NCBI GenBank assembly: GCA_049589355.1
Contig: JBAWAP010000387.1
Location: 1-34,950 of the forward strand
Reading direction: 5' to 3'
DNA from: JBAWAP01 sp049589355
GTDB lineage: Bacteria; Chloroflexota; Anaerolineae; VGOG01
Length of the DNA stretch: 34,950 nt
Below the pieces are notes generated by a model. That model made no database searches and was not told the DNA's origin. It saw only the letters and a list, made by a program, of their open reading frames with translations. The number at the start of each line of letters is the position of its first letter. The first letter of the stretch is position 1. The position numbers and the translations under genes are program-made. Below are positions 14,881-23,137 of the stretch, piece by piece.

Positions 14881-14915
14881 TTATGCGTAACATCTTGGCT
14901 ACTGCAGGCACTGGT
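14881..14915 (+). repeat. Left terminal inverted repeat of the recombinase element
   Basis: The 15-bp core TTATGCGTAACATCT is followed by TTGGC and TACTGCAGGCACTGGT. A second local inversion, TAACATCTT (14888-14896) with AAGATGTTA (14916-14924), could be paired recombinase-binding arms around a 19-bp spacer. Confidence 0.75.
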
Positions 14916-14925
14916 AAGATGTTAT

Positions 14926-15810
14926 TCACCCGGCGTTGTTCTGGAGGACTTTGCTCATGGCGGCGAAGTAATCGCCGCGCACCCGTTGGTCTGAAATCTG
15001 CGCGTAACGCTGCGTCGTGGCCATTTGCGCGTGGCCCAAAAGGGCCTGGATGGTAGGCAAGTCCGCTCCAGCCTCCAGCATCTGGGTGGCGAAGGTGTGA
15101 CGCAGACAATGGCTGCTCACCTCCAGCCCCGCCTGCCGGGCATAGTACTCCATGCGCTTCTGCACCCCCCGCACGGAGAGGCCCTGGCCGGCGGCAGGTC
15201 CTTTTTGCACCAGGAAGAGCCGGGAACAGGGCTCGTCGGCCCGCTGGGCCAGGTAGCGACGCAAGGCCAGCAGCGCATCTAGGCTGAGGTAGACCAGGCG
15301 GTCCTTACGCCCCTTGCCCTGGCGCACAATGAGCCGTTGGCCGGTCAGGTCCACATCCTGGAGTTGCAACTGTGTCACCTCGGCCACCCGCAACCCGCAG
15401 CGCAATATCAGGGTGAACAGCGCCCGGTCTCGCGCATCCTGAATGACGGCAAACAGGCGGTTGACCTCTTCGTCGGTGAGAAAACGGGGTAGTGGACGCG
15501 GCACCTTCAGGTAGTGTGTATCTCGTACCGGCGACTCGACCGCCAGTTCCTCTTCGTCGCGCAGGTAGACGTACAACTGCCGCACGGCACTGAGGTGCCG
15601 GTTGATCGTCGTCGCTTTGTGCCCAGCAGCCTGTTGCGCCTCGATGTAATGGGCCACGTCCTGAGGTGTCACCACCAGCGGGGCCTTGCCCACCTGGGCG
15701 AAGAAAGTGGCCAGGTCCCGTCCATAACTGTCCACCGTGTGGGGCGAGCGGTTGCGGCGTACTAAATAGGTCAGAAACCGTTCTCCTTCAGGCGGCAATG
15801 ATGCTGACAT
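14926..15810 (-). CDS. Tyrosine recombinase, XerC/D-like (second gene of pair)
   Basis: 294 residues: an N-terminal SAM-like core-binding domain (FLTYLVRRNRSPHTVDSY, to about 95) and a full catalytic domain. Catalytic residues seen are R in LILRCGLRVAEV, K in QGKGRKDR, HxxR in SSHCLRHTFAT, H in LLGHAQMATT, and the Tyr of TQRYAQIS. The ATG at 15810 has GGAGGGAGACG upstream and overlaps the end of the first recombinase by 23 bp, so the two are translationally coupled. The C-terminal DYFAAMSKV matches the HYFAAMQEV end of its partner. It probably acts on the inverted ends of the element. Confidence 0.9.
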   Translation of the reverse strand: MSASLPPEGERFLTYLVRRNRSPHTVDSYGRDLATFFAQVGKAPLVVTPQDVAHYIEAQQAAGHKATTINRHLSAVRQLYVYLRDEEELAVESPVRDTHYLKVPRPLPRFLTDEEVNRLFAVIQDARDRALFTLILRCGLRVAEVTQLQLQDVDLTGQRLIVRQGKGRKDRLVYLSLDALLALRRYLAQRADEPCSRLFLVQKGPAAGQGLSVRGVQKRMEYYARQAGLEVSSHCLRHTFATQMLEAGADLPTIQALLGHAQMATTQRYAQISDQRVRGDYFAAMSKVLQNNAG

Positions 15811-17224
15811 CGTCTCCCTCCAGCTCGGCAACCACCGCCAGTGGGGTGCGAACCTGCACCTCTTGCATGGCGGCGAAGTAGTGAGCTCGCTTGGTGGCAT
15901 CGCTCAGGCGAGCGTAGAGCAACGTGGTGGCAATTCTATCATGTCCTAACAGTTTTTGCAAGGTGGTGATGGGCATCCCGGCGTTCAGCAGCAGCGTGGC
16001 GTAGGTGTGGCGCAAGTCGTGCACCCGATAGATCAAAGGCAGCCCTGCCCGGCGCAGGGAGTCCTTGAAGCGCTCTCGCACCCATTCCGGCCTGACCCGT
16101 CGCCGGCGGTGGATGAACAAGGCCTCTTCGCCAGGACACTCTGGCCGCACCACCAGCCAGCGTCGTAGTGCTTCCTGGGCGTCGCGGCTGAAATAGGTCA
16201 CGCGCCCCAGGCCGTTCTTGTTGCCGGTACGAATGTAAATGGTGCAACGCTCCACGTCCACGTCGGCCCGATTCAGGGTCACTACTTCGCCGATGCGTAC
16301 CCCGCTGCGTAACAACAGCAGAAAGATGGCCTGCTCCAGCGGCTCGCTCTGGTTGAGCACCGCCAACCAGCGATTGACCTCGTCCTCCCGCATGGCCCGC
16401 GGCAAACTGTCAGGGCGCTGGGGGTAGTGCCGTCGCTGCACCGGCGAGCGGCTGATGACCCCTTCTTCGACCAGGAACTCGAAGAAGCTATTCAAGGGCG
16501 AGAGGTAAGTCAGGATGGTATTGGGATGCCGCCCCTGGGCCTGCAGTTCGTCCACGAAACGGCTCACGTCGGCCGGGAGCACCAGGCTCAGGTCGGCTTG
16601 GTAGCTGAGAGGCAAGTCGGCAATGAACCGGGTCACCGCACAGCGGTGCTGTTCAATGGTATCGGCCTTGCGCCCCCGCCGCTTCAGCATGGCCAGGTAG
16701 CGCCGTACCCCTTCCTGAGTGGTGGCTGAGGCCTTGTCCAGGCGGGCGGCCACCCCATCCACCGAGGATGAATCGGCCTCGTTGGTCTGCGGTACGGCAG
16801 GGGCTGCTCGCCCCCGGCCGGCACGACCTGAGGGCTGTAGCAGTGAGCAAGGCGAATGAACTATCACCCCTTCGGCAGTCAGAAAGCGGAAGAAGCCCCG
16901 CAGAGTGGCCAGATAGGTCGCAATGGTGTTCGCCTGTCGCCCTTGGGCTCGTTGCTGCTCCAGAAAACGGCCTACGTCGGCCTCGCTCACCTGGCCCAGG
17001 TCGCCCTGCAGGTTGGCAGGCAACCAGCGAATGAAGCGGAGCAAGGTGTAGCCCTGGTGTTCCAGGGTGTCCAGCCGCCGCCCCTGCTGTTGCAGCATAG
17101 CCAGGTAGAGGCCCACGTACTGGCGGGTCTTGGCGGGAGCTTCTCCCAACCGCTGGGCTACCCAAGCAGCATCGAAGTCGGCCGCAATGGCTGGGGAACG
17201 AGATTTGCTTGCATCTGAGTTCAT
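15788..17224 (-). CDS. Tyrosine recombinase with two tandem core-binding domains
   Basis: 478 residues. Two SAM-like N-terminal domains come first: about 15-130 (TRQYVGLYLAMLQQQGRRLDT...FRFLTAEGVI) and about 155-275 (GVRRYLAMLKRRGRKADT...FEFLVEEGVI). They are clearly homologous to each other and separated by a low-complexity linker. One catalytic domain follows with R (LLLRSGVRIGEV), K (TGNKNGLGR), HxxR (VHDLRHTYAT), H (LLGHDRIATT) and Tyr (LLYARLS). Normal integrases have one core-binding domain. The ATG at 17224 has AGAGGTG upstream; the longer start at 17257 is not needed. It is the first gene of the element. Confidence 0.9.
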   Translation of the reverse strand: MNSDASKSRSPAIAADFDAAWVAQRLGEAPAKTRQYVGLYLAMLQQQGRRLDTLEHQGYTLLRFIRWLPANLQGDLGQVSEADVGRFLEQQRAQGRQANTIATYLATLRGFFRFLTAEGVIVHSPCSLLQPSGRAGRGRAAPAVPQTNEADSSSVDGVAARLDKASATTQEGVRRYLAMLKRRGRKADTIEQHRCAVTRFIADLPLSYQADLSLVLPADVSRFVDELQAQGRHPNTILTYLSPLNSFFEFLVEEGVISRSPVQRRHYPQRPDSLPRAMREDEVNRWLAVLNQSEPLEQAIFLLLLRSGVRIGEVVTLNRADVDVERCTIYIRTGNKNGLGRVTYFSRDAQEALRRWLVVRPECPGEEALFIHRRRRVRPEWVRERFKDSLRRAGLPLIYRVHDLRHTYATLLLNAGMPITTLQKLLGHDRIATTLLYARLSDATKRAHYFAAMQEVQVRTPLAVVAELEGDDVSIIAA

Positions 17225-17262
17225 AGGGTCACCTCTTGTGTGAATTGCGCTGCTCACGTCAG

Positions 17263-17300
17263 ACCAGTGACCCGCAGTATACCTCAGATGTTACGCATAA
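17263..17300 (-). repeat. Right terminal inverted repeat of the recombinase element
   Basis: Read on the minus strand it begins TTATGCGTAACATCT and continues GAGGTA-TACTGCGGGTCACTGGT, matching the left end apart from short indels. Confidence 0.75.
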
Positions 17301-17341
17301 CCGCTTATCCGCTCCTATCCGTTGCCTCCATCCAATGCCCC

Positions 17342-18322
17342 TCAGTGTATCACCACCAGCGTGCCCACAGGGGCCCAGTTGTAGAGCCACTGGGCATCGC
17401 TAGTCCTCAGGTTGACGCAACCGTGGCTCATGGGCTGGCCAAAGTTATTGTGCCAATAGGTGCCGTGCATGCTGTAGTTCCCGTAGAAATCCATCACATA
17501 AGGGACGTTGGGAATACGGTAACCAGGGCCCGACATGGTTGCTGAACGAAGCTTCCTGTAGATACGGAAGCGTCCCTTCGGCGTGGGTGTCCGGGATAGA
17601 CCTGTGGAGACGGTGGCCCAATAAACAGCCTGCTGCCCCTCATAGGCCACCAGGCCCTGGGTAGCCAGATTGATATCAATCCACTTGCCAGAAGTGGGAG
17701 CTGAGACAGAAGATGAGCTCGGCGCGGCGGAAGTTGACCCTCCTCCGGGGATGACCAGCGTCTGGCCTACGCGGATCAGCGAAGTGCTGGAGAGGTTGTT
17801 GGCCGAGGCGAGGGCCTGAACTGTCGTGCCGTAGTGCAGGGCAATGCGGTACAAGTTCTCGCCCCTCTGCACCACGTGAACGGAACCAGACGAAGAGTAG
17901 CTGGGCGCAGCGGTCGCTCCTGCCCCTGGTATGACCAGCCTCTGTCCGCTGCGAATGAGGCTGGGATTGTAGATGTTGTTGGCGCGAGCGAGGGCCTGGA
18001 CTGAGACACCATAACGGCTAGCGATAGAAGAGAGGGTATCGCCGCGCTGGACGACGTAGGTCCCAGACGTAGCAGCCGGCTGAGCCGTCGCCGATGTGGG
18101 CACGATCAGCCGCTGGCCAACGTAGATTCGATTGGAATTTTGCAGGCCATTGGCCTGCATGATGGCGTTCACCGTGGTACCGTAACGGCGGGCCACGGAG
18201 TAGAGGGTATCGCCCCTGCGGACGACGTGCACTGGATCGGCCCCCTCTGCGAGGCCCACCCCGATCACCAATTGGGACACCAGACAAATCAAGATCACGA
18301 ACGCTCGTAGCTTGGTTTTCAT
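17342..18322 (-). CDS. LysM-repeat L,D-transpeptidase (YkuD)
   Basis: 326-residue exported cell-wall enzyme that makes 3-3 peptide crosslinks or attaches proteins to peptidoglycan. The signal peptide is at about 1-28 (LRAFVILICLVSQLVIGVGLAEG). Three LysM repeats follow at about 31-75, 88-131 and 147-190, each starting HVVRRGDTL, YVVQRGDTL or HVVQRGENL and ending in LVIPG/LIVP. The YkuD domain occupies about 213-326 with the catalytic motif HGTYWHNNFG...SHGCVNL (His and Cys present). The ATG at 18322 follows AGGAGGGCAACG. It lies just outside the right end of the recombinase element. Confidence 0.95.
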   Translation of the reverse strand: MKTKLRAFVILICLVSQLVIGVGLAEGADPVHVVRRGDTLYSVARRYGTTVNAIMQANGLQNSNRIYVGQRLIVPTSATAQPAATSGTYVVQRGDTLSSIASRYGVSVQALARANNIYNPSLIRSGQRLVIPGAGATAAPSYSSSGSVHVVQRGENLYRIALHYGTTVQALASANNLSSTSLIRVGQTLVIPGGGSTSAAPSSSSVSAPTSGKWIDINLATQGLVAYEGQQAVYWATVSTGLSRTPTPKGRFRIYRKLRSATMSGPGYRIPNVPYVMDFYGNYSMHGTYWHNNFGQPMSHGCVNLRTSDAQWLYNWAPVGTLVVIH

Positions 18323-18353
18323 CGTTGCCCTCCTAATTTGATAGTGTCAAATT

Positions 18354-20153
18354 CTACCAGCCCAGCGCATAGCCGATGTTCCCCTTGGGCGCCACGCCAC
18401 CCAGGATGACGCCGTGCGCTTTGTCATAGCGAATGCCCATCACCTTGCCGTTCACCCAACCATCGGTGACGACGACCTCGTGCCCACGGCGTTCGAGCTC
18501 CGCGATGATCTCTCGCGGAATGCGCCCTTCGGCCATCATGCGCCCAGGATAGGCGTCACGCGGATAGAAGGATGAGGGGAAATGGGCAGAATGGACGGTC
18601 GGCGCGTCTAAGGCTTCCTGAATATCCATGCCGAAATCCACACAGTTGAGGAAGAATTGCAGCGTCCACTGGTCCTGACAATCGCCGCCTGGCGTGCCGA
18701 AGACCATAAACGGTTCGCCGTCCCTGGTAACCAGCGAAGGCGTCAGTGTGGCGCGGGGGCGTTTGCGCGGGGCAAGGGCGTTAGGACGCTGTGGGTTCAG
18801 GTAGAACATCTGCCCGCGTGTGCCAAGAGGGAAGCCCAACCCCTTGATGACTGGAGAGGTGCCAATCCAGCCGCCGCTCGGTGTCGCAGCGACCATGTTG
18901 CCTTTGCGGTCCACAGCGTCGAGATGGGTAGTGTCACCCCTGTGTACGTGTCCCAGGCCCAAGTCATGGACCGACCGGGCCGCCACCTTGAGCGCACGGC
19001 GATTGTCCTCCGCCACGTCGAAAGTCACATAGGACGGCACACCGCGCCCGACATCGCCGGGACGTAGTTCCCGAGAAGCGTCTGCGCCAATGAGATTACG
19101 CCGCTCGGCGGCATACTCCTTCGAGAGCAGCACGTCAAACGGCACCTCGTCAAAGAGCGGATCGCCGTAGTAAGCCTCGCGGTCGGCAAAGGCTAGCTTG
19201 GCACCCTCAATCAACGTGTGCAGGTAGTCCGCTGAATTATGTCCCAGCGCTTTGAGGTCGAAACCCTCCAAGATTACCAACTGCTGGAGGAAAACCGGCC
19301 CTTGCGTCCAAGACGAGCATTTGTGCACATCGAGGCCGCGATAGCTCAAGGTCACCGGATCCTCTACGGTGGCATGCCACTCCGCCATGTCCTCATAGGA
19401 GAGCAAACCTGTATGGGCGGTGCCGCTGGCGTCTTCGACCGGGTGGTTGGTGATGAAGTCAAGGATGCGCTCCGCGATTTCGCCCTTGTAGAAGACATCG
19501 CGCGCTGCCTCAATGCCGGCGACACGTCCCTTGTGCTGGGCCGCGGCCTCCGCCTGGCACATCAACTTCAGCACGTTCGCCCAGTCCGGGTGGCGAAAGA
19601 CCTCGCCAACTTCGGGCACGCACCCGTTAGGGCAATATATATCGCCGGTGGTCGGATAGAGTTCGGTGAATTTGCGCACATTGTCGGCCAGGCTGGCGTG
19701 CAGGCGGTAGTAGACCGGAAAGCCATTCTCCGCCAATTCGATCGCGGGCTGGAGCACTTGCGAGAAGCTCATCGTCCCGAACCGCGCCAGCGCCGTCGCC
19801 CACGTGTCCACCACCGCAGGAACACACGCTGGCAGGTAGCCATCGCCGGGGATGAGGTCAATGCCATGCTCGCGACACCATTCAATCGTAAAGGCCTTCG
19901 GCGACCAGCCCATGCCGCTGACGGCGAAGGCTTCCCTCTCCTTCGCCGAATAAATCAGCGTTGGCACCTCGCCGCCGATGCCGTTGCTCTGTGGCTCCAA
20001 CAGGTTGAGGCAGAAGCACATCGCCGCCGCCGCGTCAATGGCATTGCCGCCCTGCTCCATGATACGAAAGCCAGCAGCAGTGGCGAGGTAATGCCCCGAG
20101 GTGACCACGCCGCGAGTGCCCATGATGACAGGACGAGTGGTGAAAGTTGGCAT
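18354..20153 (-). CDS. ggt: Gamma-glutamyltransferase family protein
   Basis: 599-residue Ntn-hydrolase that cleaves gamma-glutamyl bonds (glutathione and relatives) and is made as a precursor that cuts itself. Family motifs are GHYLATAAGFRIMEQGGNAIDAA at the N-terminus, NGIGGEVP, and the autoprocessing/catalytic Thr in HRGDTTHLDAVD (about residue 405), then GNMVAATPSGG and a C-terminal GTPGGDCQ. No signal peptide is present, so it is likely cytoplasmic, unlike the periplasmic E. coli enzyme. GAGGAGG lies before the ATG at 20153. Downstream of the amidase on the same strand. Confidence 0.93.
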   Translation of the reverse strand: MPTFTTRPVIMGTRGVVTSGHYLATAAGFRIMEQGGNAIDAAAAMCFCLNLLEPQSNGIGGEVPTLIYSAKEREAFAVSGMGWSPKAFTIEWCREHGIDLIPGDGYLPACVPAVVDTWATALARFGTMSFSQVLQPAIELAENGFPVYYRLHASLADNVRKFTELYPTTGDIYCPNGCVPEVGEVFRHPDWANVLKLMCQAEAAAQHKGRVAGIEAARDVFYKGEIAERILDFITNHPVEDASGTAHTGLLSYEDMAEWHATVEDPVTLSYRGLDVHKCSSWTQGPVFLQQLVILEGFDLKALGHNSADYLHTLIEGAKLAFADREAYYGDPLFDEVPFDVLLSKEYAAERRNLIGADASRELRPGDVGRGVPSYVTFDVAEDNRRALKVAARSVHDLGLGHVHRGDTTHLDAVDRKGNMVAATPSGGWIGTSPVIKGLGFPLGTRGQMFYLNPQRPNALAPRKRPRATLTPSLVTRDGEPFMVFGTPGGDCQDQWTLQFFLNCVDFGMDIQEALDAPTVHSAHFPSSFYPRDAYPGRMMAEGRIPREIIAELERRGHEVVVTDGWVNGKVMGIRYDKAHGVILGGVAPKGNIGYALGW

Positions 20154-20281
20154 ATTTCTTCCTCCTCATACTTATCTTACCACAAACCAGCTAGCTTGGC
20201 AACCCCTTCACATTTCTCTTTGCGCCTTTGTGTCTTTGGGGTTAGTTTTTTGCTGTTGGCGCAAGAACTCTCTGATAGATT

Positions 20282-22915
20282 CTAATCGGTGCATACCTGT
20301 ACCGACACATCATCCAGATACATAGCTGCCTTGCGATTGCCCACTCCATTGTTGTAGACATTGAAGTAGACTATGATTGTCTGCCCCTTGTAGGGCGTCA
20401 GGTCAAAGGTATGGTGCGTCCAGATTTGGCTGTTAGAGCAGACTTTCGGCATTGCCCAGTTTAGAAACCCCCAAGTATGGTCATAGATAATCGCCGCTTG
20501 CCAATCGTGCTCAGCGGTATCCTGACAGATAGGATAGTACCAAAACGACAGCGTAGCACTCACTGCGTCCCTGGGAATAGTCACCTCCTGATAGATGGAG
20601 GAATAGCTATAGGAATCGCTCTGGTCGGTGATCCCCAGGCGCATGGACCAGGAGCCCGACCGAACCACAGCCATTGAGTATGCTGCTGGGCGTGGGGTAT
20701 TCTTCCCAGGGATCCAGTTGATCCAGTCCCCTGCTGTTTCAAAATCGCCGTTGCGAATCAGCTCATCACAGGGAATTTGCGTTGGAGTACTGGTTGGTGT
20801 GGGGGTGCTTGTTGGAGTGGGTGTGGAAGTGGGTGTAGGCGTTGGATACTTAGCAATCAGAGGCAAGTAAAGATCATAGGACGTGGGGGTTTCAGTCGGC
20901 GTTGGCGTCATCGTAGGTGTAGAAGTCAGCGTGGGGGTGTGAGTCTGGGTTAGCGTGGGCGTGTTGGTGGGAGTGGATGTGATCGTAGGCGTACTAGTTG
21001 GCGTGGGTGTAGGTGTATTGGTTGGCGTGCTGGTTGGTGTGGCCGTATTGGTCGGTGTGGATGTGATCGTAGGCGTATGGGTCGGCGTGGCCGTAGGTGT
21101 GTCGGTGGGCGTATGGGTCGGCGTGGCCGTAGGTGTGTCGGTGGGCGTGTTGGTTGGCGTTGGTGTATTGGTCGGGGTGGATGTAATCGTTGGCGTGTCG
21201 GTTGGCGTGGCTGTGGGTGTGTTGGTCGGTGTGTTAGTTGGCGTGGGGGTACTCGTCGGCGTGACTGTAGAACTAATGGAGACGGTTACATCCAGAGTGC
21301 TGCTGCCTTGATCGGCGAACCAGGTGAGATCCTCGTGGACGAGGTCCCACTTCAAGGTGTACTGGCCCGGTTCTTCAGGCGCTGTCACCAGGGCCTGGCT
21401 GAAAACCGCGGTGTTGGCGAAGGTTACGTCTTCGTCTAAAGGAGTGCGATGGTCGTGCTCCGGCGGCTGCGTCACCGGTTCCCCAGCCTCATCATACCAA
21501 TGAAAGCCCAGGCGCACAGGGTTTTCCCCATCTGCCGGCCAGGTCAGGGTGCCAGCGTTCTGTACCGACAAGTCCACTTCGTAGGTATGACTGATTAGCA
21601 TGGCTGTGGGCGTGTCGTGATCGAGGAACTGAGCCAGGTACTGGGGCGTATGAGCCTGGATTTCCTGCCAAATCTGGCCGCGCAGATAGGACAGCTTAGC
21701 ATAGAGGTAATCGCCAGGGCAGGCAGTGGCGTAGTAATCGCGGTGACCAGCGATGTTATGGGTAGTTCTGTCCACGAAGTAACTGCTCTCATTGGGGTTA
21801 ATAAGGCTGCGGCTACATTCCCAAGCTGCCAAGTCCACAATAGCATCTTGCAGGGCCTCACTTGGCTGGGCACTGGGGGGATTTACGCTGTTGCCATAGG
21901 TACCCATAGCGCCGATGCCCACACTGCCTCGGTTGTATCCACTAGCATGAGCACCTATTACATCGAGGCCACCATAGCGTCCTTCATAGATGTTGCCCTG
22001 CCAGTCCACCAGATAGTTATAGCCGATGTCGCCCCAACCCCTGGTCACGGCGTGGTAGTAATAGATAGCCCGCACCGTGGCCGGTGGGTCCGGGTCATAA
22101 TTCGGGGTGACAGTGTGGTGGACGATGACCTTGCGCACGGGGTGATACTCAGGGGGCCAGGTCATCCAGCTCTCGTTGGCCCCCCAGCCAGAGCGGGGTA
22201 TGATGGACGGCTGGGACACGCCCAGAGCTGAAACTTGGCTCCGAGCCGATGCCTTCGCCTCGGCCAAATCGGGGCCGGCCGTGGAATCTATATAAGTCAG
22301 GGTGATCTCCAACAGCTTTGGGGTACCTGTACTGAGGTCAGGGTGTGTGTGGTTAGACCTCCGAGGTCTAGAGGATGACTTTTCCATGGCAAAATCGCTG
22401 CTTTTGTGGACAATTTGCTGGCCGAAGTCACCATGTAAGACCTCGGAGGTCTGGAGGAGGGTTAAGCGGTACTGGAAGTAACGCCCTCCTTCAGTCATGA
22501 TAATGTTCCCCCCGTAGAAGCGACCGTCCTGACCTCGCTCGACCTCGACGATGTCCTGCCAGGGCAACCAGGCCACCTCATCCGAGCTGATGCGCGCCGC
22601 AACGGACAGTTGCGCATTGGGAGGCACGTCGGCCGACCAGTGGGCCCCCACGGCGTTGAAGGGAAAAGCCGCCAAGCCGACGGTGGAAGTAAATACGCCC
22701 GTCGTCTTTCCCGCCGCCAGGCACAACTCGCCGTCGCCCTCTCGCGTCACCTGGATGCCCTGGCCAGCTCCAGACTCGAAGTCTGCCGCTGTGGTCTGAA
22801 CCCAATCGCCGCCGCGAGTGATGGCCTCCTGAGCAGCGAGGAAGTCGGTAGCTTTTACGATGAAGACCACAACCACGATAGCTACAATTGCTAGACCGCC
22901 AACTACGCTCTTCAT
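20282..22915 (-). CDS. Secreted PGRP-type amidase with Pro/Thr linker and C-terminal binding domain
   Basis: 877 residues. N-terminal membrane/signal segment (LAIVAIVVVVFIVKA), then a beta-rich region. A peptidoglycan-recognition/N-acetylmuramoyl-L-alanine amidase domain follows with RSGWGANESW, the Zn His in VIVHHTVTP, YNYLVDWQGNIYEGR, and the Zn His and Cys in NIAGHRDYYATACPGD. An NBR1-like Ig domain comes next (LISHTYEVDLSVQNAGTLTW), then about 160 residues of TPTxTP repeats holding the motif YDLYLPLIAKY, and a jelly-roll-like binding domain (LIRNGDFETAGDWINW to the end). The ATG at 22915 has AGGAGATATT upstream. A repeat insertion at 22355-22452 adds about 35 residues before the amidase domain. 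Likely cuts or remodels cell wall outside the cell. Confidence 0.88.
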   Translation of the reverse strand: MKSVVGGLAIVAIVVVVFIVKATDFLAAQEAITRGGDWVQTTAADFESGAGQGIQVTREGDGELCLAAGKTTGVFTSTVGLAAFPFNAVGAHWSADVPPNAQLSVAARISSDEVAWLPWQDIVEVERGQDGRFYGGNIIMTEGGRYFQYRLTLLQTSEVLHGDFGQQIVHKSSDFAMEKSSSRPRRSNHTHPDLSTGTPKLLEITLTYIDSTAGPDLAEAKASARSQVSALGVSQPSIIPRSGWGANESWMTWPPEYHPVRKVIVHHTVTPNYDPDPPATVRAIYYYHAVTRGWGDIGYNYLVDWQGNIYEGRYGGLDVIGAHASGYNRGSVGIGAMGTYGNSVNPPSAQPSEALQDAIVDLAAWECSRSLINPNESSYFVDRTTHNIAGHRDYYATACPGDYLYAKLSYLRGQIWQEIQAHTPQYLAQFLDHDTPTAMLISHTYEVDLSVQNAGTLTWPADGENPVRLGFHWYDEAGEPVTQPPEHDHRTPLDEDVTFANTAVFSQALVTAPEEPGQYTLKWDLVHEDLTWFADQGSSTLDVTVSISSTVTPTSTPTPTNTPTNTPTATPTDTPTITSTPTNTPTPTNTPTDTPTATPTHTPTDTPTATPTHTPTITSTPTNTATPTSTPTNTPTPTPTSTPTITSTPTNTPTLTQTHTPTLTSTPTMTPTPTETPTSYDLYLPLIAKYPTPTPTSTPTPTSTPTPTSTPTQIPCDELIRNGDFETAGDWINWIPGKNTPRPAAYSMAVVRSGSWSMRLGITDQSDSYSYSSIYQEVTIPRDAVSATLSFWYYPICQDTAEHDWQAAIIYDHTWGFLNWAMPKVCSNSQIWTHHTFDLTPYKGQTIIVYFNVYNNGVGNRKAAMYLDDVSVQVCTD
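20775..21270 (-). repeat. Pro/Thr-encoding tandem repeats
   Basis: Imperfect 6- and 12-bp units (GGTGTxGGCGTx on the plus strand) encode the TPTNTPTxTP linker of the amidase. One interruption at about 20845-20890 encodes SYDLYLPLIAKY. Confidence 0.9.
22355..22452. repeat. Short insertion bounded by 15-bp palindromes
   Basis: AGACCTCCGAGGTCT (22355-22369) and AGACCTCGGAGGTCT (22438-22452) are each palindromic, are reverse complements of each other, and bound 68 bp. The insert stays in frame in the amidase gene (QTSEVLHG...SSRPRRS) and separates two segments that read naturally when joined (YRLTLL and PKLLEITLTYIDSTAGP). Confidence 0.7.
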
Positions 22916-23032
22916 AATATCTCCTGAAGGCCGATTGTACCAGCAAAAGCGGGATTTGGCAAGAAAGAGGCTACGACAACTAATTGGCGGATTGAACGAA
23001 AGGGCCTCAATCGGCTGGGCGGGCTCTGGGGG

Positions 23033-23061
23033 TTGACATCTCTGGCAAGGTGGGTTACAAT
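23033..23061 (+). promoter_or_regulatory. Sigma-70-like promoter of the nucleotidyltransferase-like gene
   Basis: Perfect TTGACA (23033-23038), a 17-bp spacer and TACAAT (23056-23061). The expected start is near 23068, 70 bp before the ATG. Confidence 0.8.
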
Positions 23062-23137
23062 TCTGTATGCAAGGGATAGTACGAGCCTGGCAATCCAGGG
23101 CAGAGAGATTGGCAGGTAGCCAATATGGGAGGGATGG

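Larger units (their letters stand above)
14847..17320. mobile_element. Two-recombinase element with inverted ends (RIT-like duo)
   Basis: Two overlapping minus-strand tyrosine recombinase genes fill the element. The ends are inverted: TTATGCGTAACATCT at 14881-14895 and its exact reverse complement at 17286-17300. Similarity continues inward to about 14915 and 17263 (TACTGC-GG-CACTGGT on each side). Just outside the cores are degenerate AAGCGGATA words. There is no cargo. The layout recalls recombinase-in-trio (RIT) elements, but with two genes. Exact outer limits are uncertain. Confidence 0.75.

Noticed and set aside
14801..15109. Upstream extension of the Vps62-like frame
   Set aside because: It overlaps the recombinase gene antisense, and the ATG at 14800 has its own ribosome binding site.
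20154..20281. AT-rich stretch with CTTTGCGCCTTTGTGTCTTTGG-like text between ggt and the amidase gene
   Set aside because: Resembles a common dispersed intergenic sequence; no gene, hairpin or clear promoter could be supported.
19239..20285. 348-codon plus-strand frame opposite gamma-glutamyltransferase
   Set aside because: Shadow of a well-conserved enzyme gene.
20775..21270. Regular repeats suggesting a CRISPR array
   Set aside because: Units are 6-12 bp without spacers and are translated into the Pro/Thr linker.
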